From the NCBI GenBank assembly GCA_020026435.1, contig JAHHQK010000023.1, positions 1 to 32,171 of the forward strand: a DNA stretch of 32,171 bases, written 5' to 3'. Position 1 is the stretch's first letter, and every line of letters starts with the position of its first letter. The DNA is from Alistipes sp. (GTDB taxonomy: Bacteria > Bacteroidota > Bacteroidia > Bacteroidales > Rikenellaceae). This document shows, one piece after another, positions 1 through 6,455 of the stretch. The translations under genes were made by a program, and so were the position numbers. Below the pieces are notes generated by a model. The model was not told the origin of the DNA, searched no databases, and worked only from the letters and a program-made list of their open reading frames with translations.

Positions 1-53
1 TAGGACGCAAGATTTTCATTCTTGAAAGAGCAGTTCGATTCTGCTATGGGCTA
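1..53 (+). tRNA. tRNA-Glu (anticodon UUC), 3' part only
   Basis: The window opens inside a tRNA. Visible are the end of the D arm (1-6), an anticodon stem of five pairs (8-12 with 20-24) closing the loop TTTTCAT with anticodon TTC at 15-17, a four-base variable loop, a T arm of five perfect pairs (29-33 with 41-45) around TTCGATT, and the 3' acceptor strand 46-52 followed by discriminator A53. No CCA is encoded. The 5' acceptor strand and most of the D arm lie outside the window. A tRNA-Glu gene just upstream of rpsT is, from memory, a common arrangement in Bacteroidales. Confidence 0.9.
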
Positions 54-56
54 CAA

Positions 57-190
57 CGAGGGGGGGTAACCTCCACGGGTGATGGTAATTTATCGAGGAG
101 CGGACTTTTATCAAGTCTATCCGAAAGCGGCTACGGCCGTTTCTTGTTATTAGTAAACTAAAAAGTAAAAATAATAAAATTTAACGAACT
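57..190 (+). promoter_or_regulatory. Structured leader between tRNA-Glu and rpsT
   Basis: This spacer has three potential hairpins: a G-run pairing with CCTCC (60-74), GACTT/AAGTC around TTATC (104-118), and a seven-pair stem 125-131/136-142 closed by TACG, an UNCG-type stable tetraloop. The last is followed by a moderately T-rich stretch (140-151) and could end the tRNA transcript. A/T-rich DNA then runs to the rpsT start. No clear TAnnTTTG promoter was seen, so rpsT may be read through from the tRNA. Whether the hairpins take part in S20 autoregulation is inference. Confidence 0.4.
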
Positions 191-442
191 ATGGCAAACC
201 ATAAGTCATCGGAAAAAAGAATTCGTCAGACCTTGACCAAGCGTGCACACAACCGTTTGATGCACAAGACTGCCCGTAACGCCGTGAAGGCCATGCGTGC
301 AACTACGGAGAAGAGCGCTGCTGAGGCTCTGCTTCCCAAAGTATCGTCGATGCTGGACAAGCTGGCTAAGCACAACATCATGCACAAGAACAAGGCCGGC
401 AACTTGAAGAGCGCCATGCAGTTGCATGTGAACTCGCTCTAA
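191..442 (+). CDS. rpsT: 30S ribosomal protein S20
   Basis: An 83-residue basic protein whose whole length matches bacterial S20, which binds 16S rRNA early in assembly of the 30S body. The start MANHKSSEKRIRQ, the RAHNR/KTARNAVKAMR helices and the C-terminal KNKAGNLKSAMQLHV segment are typical of the family, and the size is normal for Bacteroidetes. The ATG at 191 follows an A/T-rich region without a Shine-Dalgarno sequence, as is usual in this phylum. It lies behind tRNA-Glu and is closed by a strong terminator 22 bases after the stop, so it is a monocistronic unit or the end of a tRNA-rpsT transcript. Confidence 0.97.
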   Translation: MANHKSSEKRIRQTLTKRAHNRLMHKTARNAVKAMRATTEKSAAEALLPKVSSMLDKLAKHNIMHKNKAGNLKSAMQLHVNSL

Positions 443-464
443 TTCCTGGAGTCGATTCAAGATT

Positions 465-495
465 AAGCGATCCGTTTTTCGGATCGCTTTTTTTT
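465..495 (+). terminator. Rho-independent terminator of rpsT
   Basis: Ten perfect base pairs (465-474 with 480-489, arm AAGCGATCCG) around a TTTTT loop, followed by an uninterrupted T-run to 495. Confidence 0.95.
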
Positions 496-570
496 GTACC
501 TGTCGCAACCTCCGCTTCGGTCGGTGGGGACGGCAGGATTTTTTGGATGGGCGGAGAGATGTTGGAAAAA

Positions 571-702
571 GTCAGGGCAAAGTCGGGGCGAAGAAAGGGG
601 TAGGTCAGGGCGAGGTCAGGGGAAGAGCACGGAAACGGAATGGGAACGGAATGGGAACGGAATGGGAACGAGAAGGGACGGGGACGGGAAAGAAAATGGA
701 AC
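571..702 (+). repeat. Degenerate 11-bp G-rich tandem array, 12 units
   Basis: Cutting the sequence every 11 bases from 571 gives twelve units with a G-run in the same place: gtcagggcaaa, gtcggggcgaa, gaaaggggtag, gtcagggcgag, gtcaggggaag, agcacggaaac, then three identical ggaatgggaac (637-669), then gagaagggacg, gggacgggaaa and gaaaatggaac. The phase is kept without a slip over 132 bases, so the spacing is close to one DNA helical turn. There are no unique spacers, so this is not a CRISPR array. Confidence 0.75.
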
Positions 703-741
703 CGGGCCTTCCCCTTTTTGAATGATCTCGGAACGGCCTTA

Positions 742-861
742 TGGGTGGGCTTGGCTGGGCTTGAACGGGCTTTGATGGCCTTGGCGGTTTTGGGGGGGGG
801 ATCATGGACTAATCTTGGGGCGATCTTGGGCGTGGGGGAATCTTGGATCGGATGGGAAAGC
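742..861 (+). repeat. Second short-period G-rich array (10- then 11-bp units)
   Basis: From 746 four 10-base units share (t/c)GG(g/c)CTT: tgggcttggc, tgggcttgaa, cgggctttga, tggccttggc. After a G9 run (792-800) come 11-base units starting at 801, 812, 823 and, after a short insert, 840 and 851, with ATCTTGG at 812, 823 and 840. The first part also fits a four-tract G-quadruplex pattern (G3, loops of 1, 7 and 7) at 743-769. Confidence 0.6.
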
Positions 862-1073
862 GGGTATGGTGTGGATTTGTGCGGCCGAGAAGGTGAGTGC
901 GGAGTGTTGGGGAAAATGCTGCTCTGACGTGCCTTTAGCCTGTCGCGCAGCATTGCACCATGTCGGAGGATCGTCGAAATTACGACAGCCGGAAGACTTT
1001 GGATGCAAGTGTGGAAGGGCGGATCGGAGACGGCAGACAACCTCAACCATTCTCTTCCCTCCCCTATGAAAAT

Positions 1074-1101
1074 AAAAAAGCAGCCCGGAATTTCGGACTG
1101 C
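1074..1101 (-). terminator. Rho-independent terminator of lptD
   Basis: On the minus strand GCAGTCCG (1101-1094) pairs with CGGGCTGC (1087-1080) over a six-base loop with one G-T pair, followed by a run of six T (1079-1074). It lies 26 bases past the lptD stop. Confidence 0.9.
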
Positions 1102-1126
1102 TTCCGTGCATGGGACACGAGGACTT

Positions 1127-4084
1127 TTAGTACATATTATCGTACATCGACTGGTTTTTGTCATACTTCAGGTCGGCCAGCGAGGCTGCCTTGACTCCGA
1201 TGTTGAAGCTCCAACTTCGGTGGAAGCCGAACGGTATCCATGAGAACGACATCTGCCAACAGTGCAGGTCGCGGGAGATGGAGATCGACGAGGTGGTCAG
1301 CTTGTTTTTCATCAGGTCGTAACCGCCCTGGAACGTGATACCCATCTTGGGGGTGATGTTCAGCGAGCCGTTGAATCCGACCGTTTGGGTGATGTTCTTC
1401 TTGTAACCCGTCGTGCCGTTGTTGGTGTAGGAGATCGAGTAGTTGATCGTATAGTTGAATCCGAAGTTCCACGGCAGCGAGAAATCATAGTAACTGTTGG
1501 CCATGTATTGCCGTCGCAGGGCCGGGTCCATGTGTCCGTAGGGGTCGTGGAAGGGATCCATATACTCGGGTGGCGTGGAGGTGATGTCGTTGATGGCGCG
1601 TTCGGTGCGGTCCTCACGCGATTTGAACGTATAGCCGAACGACCAGCCCGTCGATACGACGCGGCCCGGGAACGAGATCTTGTTGTAGCGTTTTCCCTCG
1701 GGGGTGACCTTGTAGGGGTCGAGCGTCATCGAGAGGTTGATACCGAAGTTGCCGAACAGCGTCGTGCGGAACGACACGGGGATGTTGCTCAGTCCCATCG
1801 AGTCGGCCAGGAAGTTGTACGAACCGCTGATGCGCAACTCGTCGATCAGCTTGATCTTCTTCACACCCGAGGTGTCGCGTTTCGAGAGTACCTTCATCTC
1901 AAGGTTCTGCGACAGCGAGAAGTTCATCGACATGGAGCGTCCGCCCGACGGCACACCGAAGGCGTTGTTGGAGTAGGGCGAATAGGGTGCCGTGCGACCC
2001 GTCGAATCGACTTGGCGCGTGCGGTAGTAGCCGTAGCTCTGGTCGGTGAAGTCGGGAGCGTAGGAGAATCCGATCGAGGGGGTGAGCGTGTGGCGGATGG
2101 CCTGGATCTTGCGGTCGCGTTTCTTCTTGGTGAAGTCGTACATACCGTAGACGGTGGTCGAGGCCGAGACGCTCATCTGATAGTCGTACAGACGGTAGAA
2201 GCCGTACTGGGTTGGCAGGGTGTCGGTACGGTTGGTGACGGGGTTCCACTTCAGCTCCACGCGCTTGAAGTACCAGCGCTCCTTGTAGTTGAAGTTGGGC
2301 GAGATGTTGATGTAGTTAAATAGGTTGAACGATGCCGAGATGGGCAGCGTGTGTTCGATACCGTTGCGCATGTTGTCGAGCGTCTTGTGGGTGAAGAGCT
2401 CCGACTCGGTGGCGCTGACCGAGTTGGTCATCTTGGCGGTGTACTGCATTGAGATCTTCTCGTACCAGCGGTCCTTGCCCGTCTTCTCGCGGCGTTTGAA
2501 GGGGTAAAAGCGCGAGACGTTGAAGACGATGTTAGGCAGCGTCATCGAGATGGTCTTGTTCTGGGAGTTCTGCGACACGGCCATGTTCATCGACAGGGAG
2601 AAGGGCGTTCCGGCCCAGTTTTTCGAGTAGGAGATCGAGGAGTTGGTCTGTGTCGAGAGGATGTCGTTGAGGTTGGTGGCCGAGTAGCGGTTGTAGCCGC
2701 TGGTCGCGAAGTTTACCGAGGCGGAGAACTGCGATCCGGGGTTGGCCTTCGGATCCTGGGAGTGGGTCCACTGGATGCGGAAGTTGCTCTGCTTGATGTA
2801 GTCGGGTTCGCCCTTCTCGCCGGTCTTGATGTTGGAGTAGTTGACGTTGAAGCTACCCGTATACTTGTAGCGTTTGATGTAGCGCGAGGCCGCCGACAGC
2901 TCCCACGAGCCCAGCGTGTAGAATCCTCCGCGGAGGGCCAGGTCGGCGCGGTCGCCCAGCGTGAAGTAGTAGCCCAGGTCGCGCAGGTAGAATCCCTTGG
3001 AGTACTCCTCGCCGTAGCTCGGCATCAGGATACCCGACTTGGGACCCATGTTGATGGGGAAGAAGCCCTCGGGGATACCCAGGAAGTAGATCGGCACATC
3101 CTCCATGACCAGATAGGCCGGACCTGTCACGACCTTCTTGCCGGGGATGACTTTCGATTTGGTCATCGCCAGATAGAAGTGGGGGTGATCCGTATTTTCG
3201 CAGGTGGTGTACTTTCCGCCCTGGATGTTGATTGTGTTGTCGGGCATCTTCTTGACCTTTCCGCCCACGAGCCAGCCCTCGCCCTGCTGGGTGGCCACGC
3301 CCTTGATCACGGCCTTTTTCGAGTCGAGGTTGTAGGAGATGGTGTCCATCTGGTAGGTCGATCCGCCGTCGGAGAACTCGGGTTTGGTGATGATCGGGCG
3401 GCCTTCGAGTGAGTCGGGTTTGCCGTAGGCGTAGATCATCTTGCTGTTCATGTCGATACGCATGTAGTCGGCCTTCAGGTTGGAGGTCTGATAGGTGATG
3501 TCGCCCTGGTTGTAGATGTGTACGAGCTTGTTGCGCACGTCATAGACCAGCGAGTCGGTGTTCTTGCCCGAGATCGGGTCGTCGAGGAAGGCTCCCGGTT
3601 CGCGGTGGCGGGGCATGGTGTCCTGAAGGGTCGAGTCGGCAAGCATCGGTTCGCCCGCCAGGGAATCTGCGGGCAGGGTCTCGTCCGGGGTCTCGTCGGC
3701 GGGTATGTCGCGTTCGTTGCGGACGCGCTCTTTGCGCTCCGCGCGGCGGCGTGTGGCGGCCTGTTTGGCCCGGTCGGTGACGCGCGAGGCCTTGTCCAGA
3801 CGCTGCTGCTCCTGATCGGGGGAGAGGAGTGCTGCGTCCGACGAGGAATCGACGGTCTTGCGTGTGGCGGTGCTGTCAGACGGAGTGCCGGTGGAATTCC
3901 CGCGTCGGGATTCCGTCCCCGAGGAAGCGGCTGTGGAGGAGCGAAGCTCCCCGCCGGAGGCGTTGTCGGAGACTGAGGCCGGGGCGGTCGGCTGCCCGGG
4001 GTCGATGGCTTTGCGCAGGGTGCCGCATCCGGTGGTCAACTGGAAAAACAGCACGACGGCCAGCGTCGTAATGAGATATTTCAA
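1127..4084 (-). CDS. lptD: Outer-membrane LPS assembly protein, LptD-like
   Basis: A 985-residue protein if it starts at the TTG at 4084. A short basic start and hydrophobic stretch (about residues 2-18) end at LTTGCG, a signal peptide with a poor lipobox. A low-complexity Ser/Thr/Asp/Arg-rich segment follows to about residue 150. Next is an OstA/LptA-like beta region, where repeated phrases such as LVHIYNQGDITYQ and MIYAYGKPD are typical. The rest is a long aromatic-rich beta-barrel of alternating strands, ending SWSFNIGVKAASLADLKYD. In Gram-negatives LptD forms the outer-membrane gate that inserts lipopolysaccharide. The frame stays open upstream to an ATG at 4297, but the candidate -7 element at 4191-4198 puts transcription start inside that extension, and the TTG directly precedes the signal sequence. 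The gene is divergent from the amidase. Confidence 0.85.
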   Translation of the reverse strand: MKYLITTLAVVLFFQLTTGCGTLRKAIDPGQPTAPASVSDNASGGELRSSTAASSGTESRRGNSTGTPSDSTATRKTVDSSSDAALLSPDQEQQRLDKASRVTDRAKQAATRRRAERKERVRNERDIPADETPDETLPADSLAGEPMLADSTLQDTMPRHREPGAFLDDPISGKNTDSLVYDVRNKLVHIYNQGDITYQTSNLKADYMRIDMNSKMIYAYGKPDSLEGRPIITKPEFSDGGSTYQMDTISYNLDSKKAVIKGVATQQGEGWLVGGKVKKMPDNTINIQGGKYTTCENTDHPHFYLAMTKSKVIPGKKVVTGPAYLVMEDVPIYFLGIPEGFFPINMGPKSGILMPSYGEEYSKGFYLRDLGYYFTLGDRADLALRGGFYTLGSWELSAASRYIKRYKYTGSFNVNYSNIKTGEKGEPDYIKQSNFRIQWTHSQDPKANPGSQFSASVNFATSGYNRYSATNLNDILSTQTNSSISYSKNWAGTPFSLSMNMAVSQNSQNKTISMTLPNIVFNVSRFYPFKRREKTGKDRWYEKISMQYTAKMTNSVSATESELFTHKTLDNMRNGIEHTLPISASFNLFNYINISPNFNYKERWYFKRVELKWNPVTNRTDTLPTQYGFYRLYDYQMSVSASTTVYGMYDFTKKKRDRKIQAIRHTLTPSIGFSYAPDFTDQSYGYYRTRQVDSTGRTAPYSPYSNNAFGVPSGGRSMSMNFSLSQNLEMKVLSKRDTSGVKKIKLIDELRISGSYNFLADSMGLSNIPVSFRTTLFGNFGINLSMTLDPYKVTPEGKRYNKISFPGRVVSTGWSFGYTFKSREDRTERAINDITSTPPEYMDPFHDPYGHMDPALRRQYMANSYYDFSLPWNFGFNYTINYSISYTNNGTTGYKKNITQTVGFNGSLNITPKMGITFQGGYDLMKNKLTTSSISISRDLHCWQMSFSWIPFGFHRSWSFNIGVKAASLADLKYDKNQSMYDNMY

Positions 4085-4116
4085 CCTAAATTTATTCAAA
4101 ATTCCAAAAAATTTCC

Positions 4117-4124
4117 TACCTTTG
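4117..4124 (+). promoter_or_regulatory. -7 promoter element TACCTTTG, amidase direction
   Basis: A perfect match to the Bacteroidetes -7 consensus TAnnTTTG, followed by C. Transcription would start near 4131, about 108 bases before the amidase ATG. No clear TTG -33 element lies at the usual distance. It overlaps the first inverted repeat. Confidence 0.5.
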
Positions 4125-4153
4125 CCGACAAGTCGGCAAAACACTTGTAAGTG
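4121..4153. repeat. Two adjacent inverted repeats in the lptD/amidase control region
   Basis: First repeat: arms of nine (4121-4129 TTTGCCGAC, 4132-4140 GTCGGCAAA) with a two-base spacer. Second repeat: arms of five (4142-4146 CACTT, 4149-4153 AAGTG), also with a two-base spacer. The centres are 17 bases apart. The first overlaps the + strand -7 element; both lie in the predicted 5' leader of lptD. They could be operators or RNA hairpins. Confidence 0.6.
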
Positions 4154-4190
4154 GCTATTAATGACCCTTGCAGCTAAGGCAAAGACCCGA

Positions 4191-4198
4191 CAAAGATA
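4191..4198 (-). promoter_or_regulatory. -7 promoter element TATCTTTG, lptD direction
   Basis: The minus strand reads TATCTTTG, matching TAnnTTTG. It predicts a start near 4184 and a leader of about 100 bases before the lptD TTG, which supports the shorter lptD start. The -33 region is not clear. Confidence 0.5.
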
Positions 4199-4238
4199 CG
4201 GAAAAAATTGTAGAAAGACCTCATTCAGACCTTTAAAT

Positions 4239-5366
4239 ATGCGCACACGACTTCTGATTGTTTGGACCATGGCTCTGGTGCTCGTTTTTTCGGGCACGTC
4301 CGTCTTGGGAAATACCCCCCACGGCGTGAGGGTTGTCGTACTCGATGCCGGCCACGGAGGTTGGGATCCGGGAGCGCACTATGCGGGGGCTTACGAGAAG
4401 ACCATCACGCTGAAGGTGGTCCTGCGTTTGGGCAAACTCATCGAAGAGGAGATGCCCGGGGTGAAGGTCTATTATACGCGTACTACCGACAAGGCCCTGG
4501 CCCAGTCCAAGCGCGATGATCTGATGGCGCGTGCCAACTTCGCCAACCGCATGGAAGGCGATCTGTTCATCTCGGTACACGTCAATGCGGCCGCGTCGCC
4601 CGCAGCCCGCGGTGTGGAGACCCTGGTGATGGGCGAGACCCCTCTGGAGCAGCGCAACAACCACCAGGCTCTCCTGGAGAGCAACCGCGACGACCTGATC
4701 GATATGTCGGATGAACATACGGCCGCCATGGTGAGGGCCTACATCCAGAACCTGCAATTCACCTACGGCGAATACAGCATGGCCCTGGCACAGTGCATTC
4801 AGAACAGCTACCGCCAGGATCACCGCTCGATCCGCAAGATCAAGCCCCAGCCGCTGATGGTGCTCTACCGCACCAATATGCCGGGTGTGCTGACCGAGAT
4901 CGGTTTCCTGTCGAACTCCGCGGAGGCGGCCTATCTGAAGTCGGAGCGGGGTGTGAACGAGGTGGCGCGGGCCTTGCTGCGTGCCGTGAAGGAGTATTCG
5001 CGGCGTCTGTCGGCCCTGCGCGGGGACTCGATGCCCGCTGTGGCGGAAACGCAGCCGGCCCGGACTGAGACGCAGCCCGCCTCAAAGCCTGCCGAGAGGG
5101 AGGAGGCCTCGAAGTCGGAGGCATCGCCCGTGCGCTATACGGTGCAGGTGATGGCTTCGGATAAGCGTCTTTCCGCATCGTCGCGCCTGTTTAAGAGCTA
5201 TCGCGGCAAGGTGCGGGAATATACGGGTGGCGGCAAGTTGCCCTACAAGTACTGCGTGGGGGAGTTCTCCACGGAGGCCCAGGCCCGCAGTGAGATGCGC
5301 CGTGTGCGCCAGGTGTTCCGCGATGCCTTCGTGGTGCGTTGCCGGGACCGCAAAATCGTAAAATAA
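4239..5366 (+). CDS. N-acetylmuramoyl-L-alanine amidase with C-terminal SPOR-like domain
   Basis: A 375-residue exported enzyme. An N-terminal hydrophobic signal sequence (about 4-24) precedes an Amidase_3 (AmiC/CwlM-type) zinc amidase domain at about 30-255. Zinc ligands are visible as H39 in DAGHGG, E53 in AYEK and H114 in SVHVNA, with the catalytic glutamate E220 in LTEIGFLSN. A Pro/Glu/Lys-rich linker (about 262-296) leads to a SPOR-like domain (about 298-370, starting RYTVQVMAS), which in this family binds denuded septal peptidoglycan. The enzyme cuts the amide between MurNAc and L-alanine during cell separation. The start was chosen at ATG 4239 because it opens the signal peptide; the frame upstream is the shadow of lptD. 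It is 13 bases before the MCE gene, so probably cotranscribed. Confidence 0.92.
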   Translation: MRTRLLIVWTMALVLVFSGTSVLGNTPHGVRVVVLDAGHGGWDPGAHYAGAYEKTITLKVVLRLGKLIEEEMPGVKVYYTRTTDKALAQSKRDDLMARANFANRMEGDLFISVHVNAAASPAARGVETLVMGETPLEQRNNHQALLESNRDDLIDMSDEHTAAMVRAYIQNLQFTYGEYSMALAQCIQNSYRQDHRSIRKIKPQPLMVLYRTNMPGVLTEIGFLSNSAEAAYLKSERGVNEVARALLRAVKEYSRRLSALRGDSMPAVAETQPARTETQPASKPAEREEASKSEASPVRYTVQVMASDKRLSASSRLFKSYRGKVREYTGGGKLPYKYCVGEFSTEAQARSEMRRVRQVFRDAFVVRCRDRKIVK

Positions 5367-5379
5367 GTAGAATCGAAAT

Positions 5380-6384
5380 ATGAAAAGAGAGGTAAAAATC
5401 GGCATTTTCGCCGTTGCCATGATCGGAGCCGCCTGGGCGGGAATCCGATTTTTGAAGGGATTTGATATTTTCAGTACCAATAACGAATATTACGCGGCTT
5501 ATGACCAGATCAACGGTGTGCAGAATGCCTCGCCGATCATGATGCGCGGTGTGAAGATCGGCTCGGTGACGGGCATTTCGTTCGATCCCTCGCAAAGCGA
5601 GAAGGTGATCCTGCACTTCACGATCAACCGCAAGTACCACATCCCGACCGACTCCGAGGCCAAGATCTTCAGCAACGGACTGATGGGTGCCAAGGCCGTG
5701 GAGATCATCTACGGCGATTCCCGCGAGTACCTCAATGCGGGAGACACGCTGCGTTCGGGCCGCGACCGCGACCTGATGGATGTGGCCGGATCGGAGCTGG
5801 AGTTCTTCAAGCAGAAACTCTCGCAGGTGACCGCGGATCTGACCCGTACGATGGACAACCTCAACGCTCTTATGGAGCGCAATGCCGATGATCTGAGCGG
5901 CACGATCCGCAACCTCAACCAGCTGACCGGACAGGTCAATACCCTTTTGGCCCGTGAGCGCGAGAACTTGAGCCGTGCGGTGGAGGGATTCTCGGAGTTC
6001 GCATCGACCCTGGGCGACAACTCGGACCGTGTGGACAGCCTGCTGATGAACCTCAATTCGCTGGCCGGACAGCTTAACGAAAGCAACGTCGCCGCCAACC
6101 TGGGCGAGGCGGTCGGCAGTCTGGATTCGCTGCTTAAGCGTATCGAGACGGGCGACGGCACGGTGAGCCGTCTGATCAACGATTCAAAACTCTACGATTC
6201 GCTCAGCAAGGCAAGCGAGAACCTCTCGCTGCTGCTGGCCGATCTGAAGAAATATCCGGGCCGCTATGTCCATCTGTCGCTCTTCGGGCGCAACCCCGAG
6301 AAGATGAAGGCCAAGGCCGACAGGCAGTACGCCAAGCAGGCCGTCAGGGCCGAACGCGACTCGCTGCGCAACCTGAATAAATAA
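5380..6384 (+). CDS. MCE-family (MlaD-like) lipid-transport protein
   Basis: A 334-residue protein with a single N-terminal membrane anchor (about 5-25, KIGIFAVAMIGAAWAG), an MCE/MlaD domain (about 38-115, including RGVKIGSVTGI and LMGAKAVEIIYG) and a long helical C-terminal part rich in heptad-like Leu/Asn/Asp patterns (about 130-290). MCE proteins form periplasmic hexamers that pass phospholipids between membranes, together with an MlaE permease and MlaF ATPase. No permease or ATPase gene is next to it here; in Bacteroidetes they are often elsewhere. It follows the amidase by 13 bases and is probably in the same transcript, giving an envelope-maintenance unit. The basic C-terminus has no second membrane segment. 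Confidence 0.88.
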   Translation: MKREVKIGIFAVAMIGAAWAGIRFLKGFDIFSTNNEYYAAYDQINGVQNASPIMMRGVKIGSVTGISFDPSQSEKVILHFTINRKYHIPTDSEAKIFSNGLMGAKAVEIIYGDSREYLNAGDTLRSGRDRDLMDVAGSELEFFKQKLSQVTADLTRTMDNLNALMERNADDLSGTIRNLNQLTGQVNTLLARERENLSRAVEGFSEFASTLGDNSDRVDSLLMNLNSLAGQLNESNVAANLGEAVGSLDSLLKRIETGDGTVSRLINDSKLYDSLSKASENLSLLLADLKKYPGRYVHLSLFGRNPEKMKAKADRQYAKQAVRAERDSLRNLNK

Positions 6385-6393
6385 GTGATGTGA

Positions 6394-6435
6394 GCGTCGC
6401 CTTCCTTGCCGGGGGGGCGATGCCTGTTGTTTTTC
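6394..6435 (+). terminator. Probable terminator after the MCE gene
   Basis: GCGTCGCC (6394-6401) pairs with GGCGATGC (6416-6423) over a 14-base loop with one G-T pair, and the stretch TGTTGTTTTT follows at 6425-6434. The T-run is interrupted, so moderate strength is expected. Confidence 0.6.
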
Positions 6436-6455
6436 CAAGACGTCTATTGCAAATT

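Larger units (their letters stand above)
496..1073. other. Long noncoding G-rich spacer between convergent rpsT and lptD
   Basis: About 580 bases with no credible gene. The + strand is strongly enriched in G and purines up to about 930. Open frames here encode only low-complexity peptides (Gly/Arg-rich forward, Ser/Pro/Phe-rich reverse), as expected when an 11-bp repeat is read through. The region contains the two repeat tracts listed separately and a G9 run at 792-800. From about 930 to 1073 composition is mixed and nothing was recognised. Confidence 0.7.

Noticed and set aside
571..702. CRISPR array
   Set aside because: Units are 11 bases, contiguous and diverged, with no unique spacers and no cas genes.
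378..1118. Minus-strand frame of 246 codons across the G-rich spacer
   Set aside because: The translation is Ser/Pro/Phe-rich low complexity produced by the 11-bp repeats and it overlaps the rpsT terminator; no start signal or family was seen.
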